From AG25 sp035604455 (lineage in GTDB: Bacteria > Gemmatimonadota > Gemmatimonadetes > Gemmatimonadales > GWC2-71-9): a stretch of DNA of 55,747 bases. The stretch spans positions 1-55,747 of the forward strand of contig DATNIM010000014.1 of NCBI GenBank assembly GCA_035604455.1, written 5' to 3'. Positions 8,528 through 18,398 of this stretch are shown here, in pieces; positions within the stretch are counted from its first letter, which is position 1; every line of letters begins with the position of its first letter. Both the position numbers and the translations under genes were made by a program. Under the pieces are notes generated by a model. It was not told where the DNA came from. It did not search any database and saw only the letters and a list, made by a program, of their open reading frames with translations.

Positions 8528-8989
8528 CTAGGCGACGATGTGGATCTCGCGCTCATCGACACGCTGGCGGAGCTGCACAAGGAGCTGCACGGCCCGGCCG
8601 ATCGCCGAGGCCGGAAGACCCGCGATCGCCCGCGCCGCGAGTCGTCGCTCGAGCTGCCCGGCCCGCAAGAGGACCTCGAGCCCGCGGTGCGAGAGGGTGA
8701 CCCGGACGCCCCGATCGTCTGCGGGATCGGGCGTCGTCTCGAGGAACCCCTTGGCCTCGAGCCGTTGTATGAACGTGGTCGCCGCCGCTCGCGACACTCC
8801 CAGCTCGGCCGCGGCGTCCTTGGGCCGCACGCCGTGGGGCCCCGCGCCGTCCACAGCGCACAGCACCGCGTGCGCCCGGCGGGACAGGCCGTAGGTGCGC
8901 AGGGCGTGATCCCCGGCTCGTTGCAAGGCCCGGTAGGCGCCGCCGACCGCGTCCGCGAGCTCGAGGGCGAGTTCGGACCGATCGGTCAC
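8528..8989 (-). CDS. MarR-family transcriptional regulator
   Basis: A 153-residue winged helix-turn-helix protein. Layout is that of MarR: dimerisation helix at the start (LALELADAVGGAYRALQRAG), winged HTH about residues 55-115 with recognition helix AAAELGVSRAAATTFIQRLEAKGFLE and the wing DRGVRVTLSHRG, then two C-terminal helices. The start is GTG (8987-8989). The upstream gap has two palindromes (8998-9029) that would suit autoregulation. Ligand and targets are unknown; the adjacent zinc-ribbon and MOSC genes are candidate targets only by position. Confidence 0.88.
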   Translation of the reverse strand: MTDRSELALELADAVGGAYRALQRAGDHALRTYGLSRRAHAVLCAVDGAGPHGVRPKDAAAELGVSRAAATTFIQRLEAKGFLETTPDPADDRGVRVTLSHRGLEVLLRAGQLERRLAARAIAGLPASAIGRAVQLLVQLRQRVDEREIHIVA

Positions 8990-8997
8990 GGCTGGAA

Positions 8998-9029
8998 GTT
9001 AGCTAACATGTTGACGATTAATATATCAA
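8998..9029. promoter_or_regulatory. candidate MarR operator
   Basis: Two palindromes sit just upstream of the marR-like start in an otherwise GC-rich area: the perfect GTTAGCTAAC (8998-9007) and an imperfect AT-rich dyad whose arms are TTGA and TCAA around a TTAAT centre (9011-9029). AT-rich dyads of about this length are typical MarR sites. On the minus strand TTGATA (9024-9029) could also serve as a -35 element, so bound repressor would block its own promoter. Seen by eye; binding is inferred. Confidence 0.5.
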
Positions 9030-9057
9030 CGACACAACAGTGCAGACAAGCAACGAG

Positions 9058-9420
9058 TCAGCACGTCTCCGACCAGTCGACGGGGGAGCTCGCCCCGCAC
9101 TGGACGCACGTCAGTGTCGCCGGGTTGCCGGCGTAATCCTGGCGCTGCTGGCAATGGGGGCAGACGGCGTAGTGCGTGACGACCTCCTTACCCTGCCCCC
9201 CGAGCGTCGGCCGGAGGACGCCCGTGCGCACCACCACACTCCAGCGTTCCGGGGGGTCGCGCCGCACGAGCACGTCCGTGACCGACACGCGCACCCGACG
9301 CCCTCGTACGTCGAGCTCGACCGTCCCTTCGGAGGGTTCGGCCGTGATCGGGTACCAGGCCCCCCGTCGCAGCACGTCGGCCGTGCCCGGAGCCGAGCGC
9401 GCCCAGCCCAGTGTCGTCAT
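9058..9420 (-). CDS. zinc-ribbon protein of unknown function (paralogue A)
   Basis: I do not recognise a named family. The 120-residue protein has an N-terminal half with the motif LRRGAWYPI and a short beta-rich stretch (VELDVRGRRVRVSV), then DPPERWSVV, then a C-terminal zinc ribbon CPHCQQRQ...CVQCGA (CxxC-x14-CxxC) and a final W-S-E. It is clearly homologous to the 131-residue protein at 10070-10465: both share GWAR, LRRGAWYP, PPERWSVV, YAVCPxC and RQ at matching positions. The pair flanks a MOSC gene. The ribbon suggests nucleic-acid or protein binding, nothing more. ATG at 9418-9420. Confidence 0.72.
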   Translation of the reverse strand: MTTLGWARSAPGTADVLRRGAWYPITAEPSEGTVELDVRGRRVRVSVTDVLVRRDPPERWSVVVRTGVLRPTLGGQGKEVVTHYAVCPHCQQRQDYAGNPATLTCVQCGASSPVDWSETC

Positions 9421-9461
9421 CGGTCGCGTTTGGATGATAGCACGTTTCGCTAGATTGCGTT

Positions 9462-10073
9462 ATGCGCGTGCTGGGACCGATCGTCCGCTTACAAATCCAG
9501 CGCTGGCCGCTGAAGACGGGCACGCGCGGGGACCGCGTCTACAACCCCGCACCGATCCTCGCGGTCGATCGTCTCGCGGTCGCGCCCGACGGCGTCTTTG
9601 GCCTCGACCCGGCGCAGGGCTGGATCGTGGACGTGCACCACCGGGCCCATCCCGACACACGGAACGCCGACGGGCGGCACGCGTTGTCCCTCGGCTTCAC
9701 CGGGCACTACGCCGCCATCGAGGAGCACTTCAGCCGGTCGGTCCCGCTCGGATGCGCGGGCGAGAACATCATCGTGGACGCCGCGGGACGCTTCATGTTG
9801 GAAGACCTGGCGCCGGGGGTCGCCGTGCTCGCGCCAGACGGCACCGAGCGGCTCCGCTTGGAGGTCCCGGCCGTGGCGCACCCGTGCCGCCCGTTCACGG
9901 GCTGGCTCTCGGGCGGGATCTCCGAGGCCGAAGTCCTAAAGGAGAAGCTGCAGTTTTTGGACGACGGGATGCGCGGCTTTCGGCTCGCGGGCGAAGCGGC
10001 GGGATTTGTGGCGGTCGGAGACCGGGTGGCGGTCCTCGAGACTCAGAGCGCGGCGGGTGCCGCGCCCGGTTAA
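9462..10073 (+). CDS. MOSC-domain protein
   Basis: A 203-residue protein resembling MOSC (molybdenum cofactor sulfurase C-terminal) domains. Evidence is the N-terminal LQIQRWPLKTG, the central GCAGENIIVD with its cysteine, the HPCRPFTGWL segment in the expected place of the second conserved block, and the C-terminal FLDDGMRGFRLA followed by VAVGDRVAVLE. MOSC proteins bind sulfur or molybdopterin through a conserved cysteine, here probably in GCAGEN. The plus-strand ATG (9462) lies divergently from paralogue A. Its stop overlaps that of paralogue B by three bases, tail to tail. Substrate unknown. Confidence 0.75.
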   Translation: MRVLGPIVRLQIQRWPLKTGTRGDRVYNPAPILAVDRLAVAPDGVFGLDPAQGWIVDVHHRAHPDTRNADGRHALSLGFTGHYAAIEEHFSRSVPLGCAGENIIVDAAGRFMLEDLAPGVAVLAPDGTERLRLEVPAVAHPCRPFTGWLSGGISEAEVLKEKLQFLDDGMRGFRLAGEAAGFVAVGDRVAVLETQSAAGAAPG

Positions 10074-10465
10074 CTCATCTCATCCCAGGCGAGCGGCGCC
10101 GCGACGTGGCACCGATCGCAGGCCAACTCCCGCGAGTCGCCGTTGAACGCCTGCCGATGGCGGCAGCGCGGGCAGACGGCATAGGTCAGCGGGAACGTGC
10201 GGCCGAGGCGCTCGATCTCGCGGGGCTCGCACCGTACCACGCTCCACCGCTCGGGCGGATGGTAGCGGATCTCGAGGAAACGCCGGTCGACGGGCACGTT
10301 GCGCCGGTTCACATCCAGGACGACGATCTGGCTTGAGGAAATGCGCACCACGGGATACCAAGCGCCGCGGCGCAGCAGGTGGGCGCCGGTCTTCCCCACT
10401 CGGGCCCACCCCTTCGCCTGCAGCCGGGTGGGCGCTACCGAAGGCGAACTGGACGAGTTAGCCAC
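10070..10465 (-). CDS. zinc-ribbon protein of unknown function (paralogue B)
   Basis: A 131-residue homologue of the protein at 9058-9420. It has a serine-rich start, then GWARVGKTGAHLLRRGAWYPVV, a beta stretch (IVVLDVNRRNVPVD), YHPPERWSVV, and the C-terminal ribbon CPRCRHRQ...CDRCHV. The start is GTG (10463-10465). It lies 55 bases downstream of nrdJ on the same strand, so readthrough from nrdJ is possible; a CRP-like dyad at 10500-10515 lies in that gap. No function can be assigned. Duplication within 1 kb suggests a lineage-specific family. Confidence 0.72.
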   Translation of the reverse strand: MANSSSSPSVAPTRLQAKGWARVGKTGAHLLRRGAWYPVVRISSSQIVVLDVNRRNVPVDRRFLEIRYHPPERWSVVRCEPREIERLGRTFPLTYAVCPRCRHRQAFNGDSRELACDRCHVAAPLAWDEMS

Positions 10466-10499
10466 GCCTATAAGATATTGACAAACCGGCGGCCCGCGG

Positions 10500-10515
10500 A
10501 GTGACAGGGGTCACA
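10500..10515. promoter_or_regulatory. CRP/FNR-like dyad
   Basis: AGTGA-CAGGGG-TCACA differs from the CRP-type consensus TGTGA-N6-TCACA at one base. It lies between nrdJ and paralogue B, 35 bases upstream of the latter's start. No clear promoter is spaced correctly for activation, so this is only a candidate. Confidence 0.3.
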
Positions 10516-10520
10516 GGGTC

Positions 10521-13007
10521 TCATCCGCATTCCGAGTACCCGCACACGTGACACTTCGCACATCCCTCCACGAAGGCGAGTTGCGACCCGCAATCCGGGC
10601 ACGCCCCCATGAACTCCTGTTCGACCCCCGTAGCCCGCACCGCGAGTTCGCCCCTCGGGCCCGCGATGACCTCGCGGGCGCTCGGGCCGGCGGGCACGGT
10701 GTCGCCCAGGAGCTCCTGCTGCACACCCTGCTTCTCCTGCATCCATTTCTCGATCGCGATTCCGATCGCGTCCGGCACGGACGCCACCTTCAGGAGCCCG
10801 AGGCCGATCTGGCGGTCGCTCGAGATCCCGCGCAACTGCCGGTAGATCTCCTGGATCGGAATCCCCGAGCGCAACGCCAGCGAGATCAGCCGGCCGACGG
10901 CCTCGACGTCCGCCATCAGCGCGCCGCCCGCCTTGCCGAGCGAGATGAACATCTCGAACGGTTGGCCCCTGTCATCCTCGGTGATCGTGACATACATCGT
11001 GCCCAACGGCGTGTCGATCCGGCGCGTCGTCCCCCGCAGAAGGTCGGGACGGGAGCGCTTGGACCGGCGCTGGAGGTTCTCGGCCTCGGCGTCGTGGAGC
11101 CGGGTGCGCGTGCGGGCGAGCTCCGCTTCGACTTCCGCGACGCGGCCCAGCGCCTCGCCCAGCTGGTGTTGCACCTGGTCCGAGGGCGGTGCGGCGCTCG
11201 GCCCCGCCGCCGCCTCCTGCACCTCTTTCGCCGTCGCCCCGGTCGAGAGCACCTGCATCGCGCGCGAGGCGTCGCGATAGACCGTGACCCCCTTGCACCC
11301 GAGGCGGTAGGCGAACTCGTAGATCTCTTCCACGTCGCGCTCGGTCGCCTCGCGCGGGAAGTTGCAGGTCTTCGAGATCGCGGAATCCGTGAACTCCTGA
11401 AAGGCCGCCTGCATGCGGATGTGCCACGCCGGCGTTACGTCGTGCGCCGTGACAAACACCCGCTGCCATTTCTCCGGGACTTCCGGGAAGTGGATGTGCC
11501 CGGCCTCAGCGATGCGCTGGAGTAAGGCGCTCGAGTACCAGCCTTCCTGTTTCGCGATCGCCACGAAGTCCTCGTTCACGTCCGGCATGAGGACCCCGGC
11601 CTGGTTGCGCATGAACGCGACCGCAAACAGGGGTTCGATCCCCGACGAGCACCCGGCGATGATTGAGATCGTCCCGGTCGGCGCCACGGTGGTGAGGTTG
11701 CAATTGCGGAGCCGACGAATTGGCCGGATGCGCTCCCCCCCCGGGCCCCGGGCGCAGGAGGCGTCCGGGCCCCAGATCGAGCGCTCCCACTCGGGGAAGA
11801 CACCGCGCTGTTCGGCGAGCTTCTCGGCGGCGCGCTTGGACTCCTCGTCCACGAACTGCCACAGCTTGCGGGCCAGGGCCACGCCCGCTTCGGAGTCGTA
11901 GGGGATCCCGAGCCGCACGAGCAGGTCCGCCCACCCCATGACCCCGAGCCCGATGCGCCGGATGCGCTTCGCGAGGCTATCGATCTCGGGGAGCGGATAC
12001 TTGTTCGCGTCGATCACGTTGTCGAGGAAATGCGTGCAGACGTGCACCGCCGTGGCGAGGCGCGCCCAGTCGACGTCGCCGTTCTTCACGAACAGCCCGA
12101 CGTTGATCGACCCGAGATTGCAGACGTCGTACGGAAGCAGGGGCTGCTCGCCGCAGGGGTTGGTTGCCTCGTAGCTGCCGAGGTGCGGGACCGGATTGAA
12201 GTGATTCGCCCGGTCGATGAAATACACGCCCGGCTCCCCAGTCTTCCACGCTCCGTGGACGATCTTGCCAAACACCTCGCGGGCATCGAGCTGTCCCAGC
12301 ACGGCCCCGGTGCGGGGATGGATGAGGTCATAGCTGGTGCCCGCTTCGACCGCCCGCATGAAGGCGTCGGTCACCGCGACGGAGATGTTGAAGTTCGTCA
12401 CCTGGGTGAGGTCGTCCTTACAGGTGATGAACTCGAGGATGTCGGGGTGGTCGACCCGCAGGATCCCCATGTTCGCGCCGCGGCGCGTTCCCCCCTGCTT
12501 CACCACATCGGTCGATGCGTCGTAGAGCTTCATGAACGACACGGGGCCCGAAGCCACGCCCATCGTGGATCGCACCACGTCGTTCTTGGGACGCAGGCGG
12601 GAGAACGAGAACCCGGTCCCGCCACCCGACTGGTGCACCAGCGCCATGGCGCGCAGGGTGTCGTAGATGCCGCTTTGGCCGTTCGACAGACTGTCGTCGA
12701 CGGGGAGGACGAAGCAAGCCGAGAGTTGGCCGAGCGGCCGGCCCGCGTTCATGAGGGTGGGGGAATTGGGCATCCACACCCGGCTGACCATGAGCTCGAA
12801 GAAGGTCTCGGCTAGGCCCTCGACCGCCTTCTCCGACGCCCCGTAGGCCGCATCCGCGGCCGCGATAGTCCGGGCGACACGCCAGAAGAGGTCGTCCGGC
12901 CCCTCGACGGGGCGTCCGGCGTCGTCCTTCATGAGGTAGCGGCGCTCGAGGATGGTAATGGCGTTCGGGGTCAACGCGGCCGAGGCCTCGGAGCCGGAAA
13001 CAGTCAT
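10521..13007 (-). CDS. nrdJ: vitamin B12-dependent ribonucleotide reductase (class II)
   Basis: Reduces ribonucleotides to deoxyribonucleotides using adenosylcobalamin as radical source, independent of oxygen. It has 828 residues. Visible elements: LSACFVLPVDDSL with the first redox cysteine (C98), STDVVKQGGTRRGANMG, the active-site NPCGE (residues 283-287), a second catalytic region CNLTTVAPTGTISIIAGCSSG, and a C-terminal extension of the NrdJ subfamily ending in a zinc-like cluster CPDCG...CAKCHVCGYSECG. ATG at 13005-13007 follows a GAGGG Shine-Dalgarno-like stretch. No cobalamin riboswitch was recognised upstream. Confidence 0.96.
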   Translation of the reverse strand: MTVSGSEASAALTPNAITILERRYLMKDDAGRPVEGPDDLFWRVARTIAAADAAYGASEKAVEGLAETFFELMVSRVWMPNSPTLMNAGRPLGQLSACFVLPVDDSLSNGQSGIYDTLRAMALVHQSGGGTGFSFSRLRPKNDVVRSTMGVASGPVSFMKLYDASTDVVKQGGTRRGANMGILRVDHPDILEFITCKDDLTQVTNFNISVAVTDAFMRAVEAGTSYDLIHPRTGAVLGQLDAREVFGKIVHGAWKTGEPGVYFIDRANHFNPVPHLGSYEATNPCGEQPLLPYDVCNLGSINVGLFVKNGDVDWARLATAVHVCTHFLDNVIDANKYPLPEIDSLAKRIRRIGLGVMGWADLLVRLGIPYDSEAGVALARKLWQFVDEESKRAAEKLAEQRGVFPEWERSIWGPDASCARGPGGERIRPIRRLRNCNLTTVAPTGTISIIAGCSSGIEPLFAVAFMRNQAGVLMPDVNEDFVAIAKQEGWYSSALLQRIAEAGHIHFPEVPEKWQRVFVTAHDVTPAWHIRMQAAFQEFTDSAISKTCNFPREATERDVEEIYEFAYRLGCKGVTVYRDASRAMQVLSTGATAKEVQEAAAGPSAAPPSDQVQHQLGEALGRVAEVEAELARTRTRLHDAEAENLQRRSKRSRPDLLRGTTRRIDTPLGTMYVTITEDDRGQPFEMFISLGKAGGALMADVEAVGRLISLALRSGIPIQEIYRQLRGISSDRQIGLGLLKVASVPDAIGIAIEKWMQEKQGVQQELLGDTVPAGPSAREVIAGPRGELAVRATGVEQEFMGACPDCGSQLAFVEGCAKCHVCGYSECG

Positions 13008-13159
13008 AGAGCCAAGTCCCTCAAGGTAGGAGCGCCGTCACGACGCCGGGCAGCACGGTTCGAACCAGGTAAGCGCGTGGGGGGCCAAGGTAGAAATGCC
13101 CGGAGGCACCGGCAACGGTCGAGAAATCGCAATAGCTGCGCCACGTTCGGATATGCACA

Positions 13160-13666
13160 TCACAAACTTGCTCGTGCCAACGGGAAGGCACCACTGCGGT
13201 GGCGTTCGGCGTGCTCGATGTAGTGCTCCCAGGTCGCCTGGATGCGGGCCCGGAGTGCGTCGTCCACGGGACGGGTCACCCGCCCCGGGACACCGACCAC
13301 GAGGGACCCGGGCGGCACCCGGAACCCTTCGGGCAGCACGGCGCCCGCGGCAATCACGCTCCCCGTCCCCACCGACACGCCGTTCAGCAGCACGCTCCCC
13401 ATGCCGATCAGGCAGTCGTCCTCGATCGTGCAGCCGTGGAGGATGACGCGGTGGCCGATGCCCACCCGCGCCCCGATCGTCGCCGGCACGCCGGCGTCGA
13501 CGTGGATGACGGTTCCGTCTTGGACGTTCGTGGCTTCGCCGACCTGGATCGGGGCCACGTCGCCCCGTACGACCGCATGGTACCACACACTCGAGCGGGC
13601 CCCGAGGGTCACCTCGCCGCACACCACGGCGCCCGGGGCGATGAACGCCGTGGGGTGAATCTTGAT
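13160..13666 (-). CDS. gamma-carbonic anhydrase family protein (start unusual)
   Basis: Left-handed beta-helix (hexapeptide repeat) protein of the gamma-class carbonic anhydrase family. The three zinc histidines appear in VIHVD, GIGHRV and ILHGC. The conserved N-terminal strand KIHPTAFIAPGAVV is encoded only upstream of the first GTG (13625-13627), and the frame is closed by the kinase gene's TAA at 13667-13669. So the likely start is ATC (13664-13666, with GAGGT seven bases upstream) or ATT (13658-13660); neither is standard. A GTG start would drop the first strand. Catalytic activity is not certain, as many members are inactive or act as binding proteins. Confidence 0.85.
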   Translation of the reverse strand: MKIHPTAFIAPGAVVCGEVTLGARSSVWYHAVVRGDVAPIQVGEATNVQDGTVIHVDAGVPATIGARVGIGHRVILHGCTIEDDCLIGMGSVLLNGVSVGTGSVIAAGAVLPEGFRVPPGSLVVGVPGRVTRPVDDALRARIQATWEHYIEHAERHRSGAFPLARASL

Positions 13667-15514
<1,848 letters not shown>

Positions 15515-15732
15515 CCGTACTCCGAGGCGTCGGCCTAACTTAGGGACCGGCACGACGGCTGCCAAGGGCGCGGGCGTCTCAGAAGCCCTCGCGCGCGCTC
15601 GCGGACGACAACGACGTCGTCACAAACGCGTGATATGCCGATACAAGCGCCCTCCTGGGGTTGGTTGAACGCCCGCGCGCGCAGGCATCGCTCCTGCCTC
15701 GTCGCAGCCGGCGCAGCTTACGAGCTGTCTGT

Positions 15733-15761
15733 TTGCCCAATAGATTGGCATGCCGTAACTT
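15733..15761 (+). promoter_or_regulatory. candidate sigma-70-type promoter of the FHA-kinase operon
   Basis: TTGCCC (15733-15738) and TAACTT (15756-15761) are separated by 17 bases and stand 25 bases ahead of the GTG of the FHA gene. It lies in a relatively AT-rich patch of the 272-base divergent gap (15515-15786). Match is moderate. No promoter for the leftward kinase could be picked out in the rest of this gap. Confidence 0.4.
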
Positions 15762-15786
15762 CTGCGCCTGTGGAGCGCTTCCCCCA

Positions 15787-16824
15787 GTGACCGCGTGCGC
15801 CTACTGCGGCCGTGCCAACGACGCGGGCGCGCAGTTCTGCATGGATTGCGGCAAACCCCTCGCGGCACCGGCCGGCGGCGTGCGTACGACGGCCGCGGCG
15901 CCGCCACCGGCGACCACTCGCAGCTTCACACCCGTGGCGTCAGGTCCCGTGTCCCAGGCGCCAGGCTGTCCCTTTTGCGGCGGCGCGATCGAGGGACCGC
16001 TCGCCTTTTGCCCGCATTGCGGACGGCGCCTTCGCGCCCCGGGCTCAGGGCCGAGCTGCGCGCGCTGCGGCGCGCCAGCGGCTGCGGGCGCCGTGTTCTG
16101 CGCGACGTGCGGGGCGCCTCTTTCGTCCGGCGCGGGCCAGCGCCTCGCCGATGGCGGTCCGCCCGACACCCCGCTGCCGCTGAGCTTGGTGCTGCTCAGC
16201 GAAGCGGGGGTTGTCCAGGAGCGCTTCGACCACGAGGGCCCCGAGGTGACGGTGGGCCGGCAAAACGGCGACGTCCATTTCCCCGATGACCCCTTCATGT
16301 CCCCGCTACACGCCCGGATCTCGCGCACGCCCGACCAGATGCTCGTGCGCGATCTCGGCAGCCGCAACGGGACGTGGGTGTTCCTGGAAGCCCCTCATCG
16401 CCTAGTGGACGGCGACCTGGTGCTCATCGGATCCCAGATGCTCCGCTTCCGGCGCCTCGGCTACCCCGGCCCGCACGCCCCGGACGCTGACGCGACCAAG
16501 CGCATGGGGAGTCTGACGCCGAGCGCCGACATCGCGAGCCTCACCCAGCTGCGCTCCGACGGCAGCGCGCGCGACGTGATTCAGCTGTCCCCGGGTCGCG
16601 ATGTGCTCATCGGCCGGGAGCGGGGTGACTGGACGTTTCCGTATGACCCCTCGATGAGCGCGACCCACGCCTCGGTGCGGTCCGAGGACGCGGACTTCGT
16701 GCTGATCGACGCCAACAGCCGGAATGGCGTTGCCGTGGCCGCGCGGGGGGACGTGCCCGTGCGCCACGGCTCGCGTATTCTCGTCGGCGACAAGGTGCTG
16801 CGCGTGGAGCTTCCGTCGTCATGA
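15787..16824 (+). CDS. triple zinc-ribbon, double FHA-domain protein
   Basis: A 345-residue cytoplasmic adaptor. Three zinc ribbons come first (CAYCG...CMDCG residues 4-22; CPFCG...CPHCG 61-79; CARCG...CATCG 91-109), then two forkhead-associated domains that would bind phosphothreonine. FHA1 spans about 150-225 (VGRQNGDVHF, SPLHARI, LGSRNGT). FHA2 spans about 265-341 (IGRERGDWTF, SATHASV, ANSRNGV). The GTG at 15787 puts the first ribbon at residue 4, matching the layout of both kinases nearby. It overlaps the downstream kinase by four bases (ATGA). Likely substrate or scaffold of these kinases; the partner is inferred. Confidence 0.88.
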   Translation: MTACAYCGRANDAGAQFCMDCGKPLAAPAGGVRTTAAAPPPATTRSFTPVASGPVSQAPGCPFCGGAIEGPLAFCPHCGRRLRAPGSGPSCARCGAPAAAGAVFCATCGAPLSSGAGQRLADGGPPDTPLPLSLVLLSEAGVVQERFDHEGPEVTVGRQNGDVHFPDDPFMSPLHARISRTPDQMLVRDLGSRNGTWVFLEAPHRLVDGDLVLIGSQMLRFRRLGYPGPHAPDADATKRMGSLTPSADIASLTQLRSDGSARDVIQLSPGRDVLIGRERGDWTFPYDPSMSATHASVRSEDADFVLIDANSRNGVAVAARGDVPVRHGSRILVGDKVLRVELPSS

Positions 16825-18398
16825 AGATCTGTCCGGTCTGCGCGACCGAGTACCCCGATGACGTCAAGTTCTGCCCTAACGACGGGCAAACGCTGCGGGC
16901 CGCCGCGCCGGCGAGCGACCTGGTGGGTCAGGTCGTCGCCGATCGCTACCACGTCTTGAAGAAACTCGGCGAGGGCGGCATGGGTCAGGTGTACCTGGCC
17001 GAGCACGTGAAGATGGGGCGGCGCAGCGCGATCAAGGTGATGAATCCGTCGATGGTGCACGATCCGGACGCCGTGTCGCGATTCAATCGCGAGGCCGCGA
17101 ACGCGAGCCGCATCACCCATCCCAATGTCTGCGCGATCTACGACTTCGGTGAGACGCCGGAGGGCCTGATCTACCTGGCCATGGAGTTCATTGAGGGCGA
17201 GCCGCTCACGGAGTTGTTGCGCCGGGAGGACGCGCTCCCCGCCGCACGGGCCGCCCACATCTTTATCCAGGTGGCCGATGCGCTGCAGGCCGCGCACGAC
17301 CTCGGAATCGTCCACCGCGATCTCAAGCCGGACAACATCATGCTCACGCGCGGGCGGGACGGGTCCGACGTCGTGAAGGTGGTGGACTTCGGCATCGCCA
17401 AGGCCATGGGCGGCGACGACACGCAGAAGGTGACGAAGACAGGGCTCGTCGTGGGAACCCCGGAATTCATGAGTCCCGAGCAGTTGGCCGGGGACAAGGT
17501 CGATGGGCGGAGCGACACGTATTCCCTTGCCCTCGTGTTTTTCCGGATGCTCACGGGCAAGCTGCCGTTCGAGGCGTCGACGGTGCAGGAAACGATGATC
17601 AAGCGGCTCACCGACGAGCCGACGACGCTCGCGGCGGCGCGCCCGGATCTCGATTTCCCGGCCGGCCTCCAAGCGACGCTGGACGCTGCACTAACCCGCA
17701 ATCCCGTCGAGCGCTACCAGACGGTCGCGAAGTTCGCAAGCGACGTGGCGCAGGTCGTGGGGGTCGGGAGCGCGGCACCCATCGTGCCGCTGCCCGCGAC
17801 GCGCGCCGACGCGGCCGGCCAGACCGAGGTGCTCGCGAGCGGCCCGCGGGGTCCGGCGGCCGTGCAGCGCGCGGCCGGTACGCGAAAACCGCGGGCGCTG
17901 GTGCCGGTCGCGATCGGCGCCGTGGCACTGGTCGGCGCGGGAGGGTTCTACCTCATGGCCGGGCACCGCGGCGCCGCGGCGATCCCGCAGCCCGTGGCCA
18001 CAGCGGCACCCGCCGCGCCGACGCCTGTGAGCACGGGCGCCCCGTCTGCCACCCCTTCGGGTGCAACGGCGGCGCCCACGCGGGCGCCCGCGCCGGACAG
18101 CGCGGCCCACACCGCGCGCCCCGCCGTTGACCCGACGCACGCGAGCGCGCTTTTAAACGGGTGGTTCGACCGGATCGACGACATGGACGGCGCCACGCTT
18201 CGCGACTCGGCCAAGGCGATCTACAATCTGGGCGGCGTCGCAACGCCCGATCGCGCGCTCGCCGCGTATCTCGTGGCGAACGCGTACGCCAAGCTCGAGG
18301 ACCGCGGCCACGGCTGCGAGTGGGCCCGCCACGCCGCGAGCCTCGATCCGGCGACGCGATCCTACCCCGCCCTCGTGCAGTCGCTCTGTAACCCGTGA
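16821..18398 (+). CDS. zinc-ribbon Ser/Thr protein kinase, membrane-anchored
   Basis: A 525-residue Hanks-type kinase. Zinc ribbon CPVCA...CPNDG at residues 4-22 (the last cysteine is replaced by D21); kinase domain about 43-310 with GEGGMG loop, K72, HRDLKPDN (D167), DFG (189-191) and the activation-loop GTPEFMSPEQ; one membrane helix (about 360-380); Ala/Pro/Thr-rich linker; and a C-terminal helical, possibly TPR-like region of about 90 residues outside the membrane. ATG overlaps the FHA gene stop and the end overlaps the phosphatase start, so the operon is translationally coupled. The second kinase of this island. Confidence 0.93.
   Translation: MKICPVCATEYPDDVKFCPNDGQTLRAAAPASDLVGQVVADRYHVLKKLGEGGMGQVYLAEHVKMGRRSAIKVMNPSMVHDPDAVSRFNREAANASRITHPNVCAIYDFGETPEGLIYLAMEFIEGEPLTELLRREDALPAARAAHIFIQVADALQAAHDLGIVHRDLKPDNIMLTRGRDGSDVVKVVDFGIAKAMGGDDTQKVTKTGLVVGTPEFMSPEQLAGDKVDGRSDTYSLALVFFRMLTGKLPFEASTVQETMIKRLTDEPTTLAAARPDLDFPAGLQATLDAALTRNPVERYQTVAKFASDVAQVVGVGSAAPIVPLPATRADAAGQTEVLASGPRGPAAVQRAAGTRKPRALVPVAIGAVALVGAGGFYLMAGHRGAAAIPQPVATAAPAAPTPVSTGAPSATPSGATAAPTRAPAPDSAAHTARPAVDPTHASALLNGWFDRIDDMDGATLRDSAKAIYNLGGVATPDRALAAYLVANAYAKLEDRGHGCEWARHAASLDPATRSYPALVQSLCNP

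Noticed and set aside
13008..13159. GGTTCGAACC upstream of nrdJ looked like a tRNA T-arm
   Set aside because: It is a self-complementary decamer; on neither strand do a T-stem, acceptor stem or anticodon arm form around it.
13008..13159. Possible cobalamin riboswitch ahead of the B12-dependent reductase
   Set aside because: No B12-box-like sequence or matching stems could be found in the 150 bases.
15600..15660. ACGACGTCGT palindrome in the kinase/FHA divergent gap
   Set aside because: A short palindrome expected by chance at this GC content, with no repeat elsewhere in the gap.
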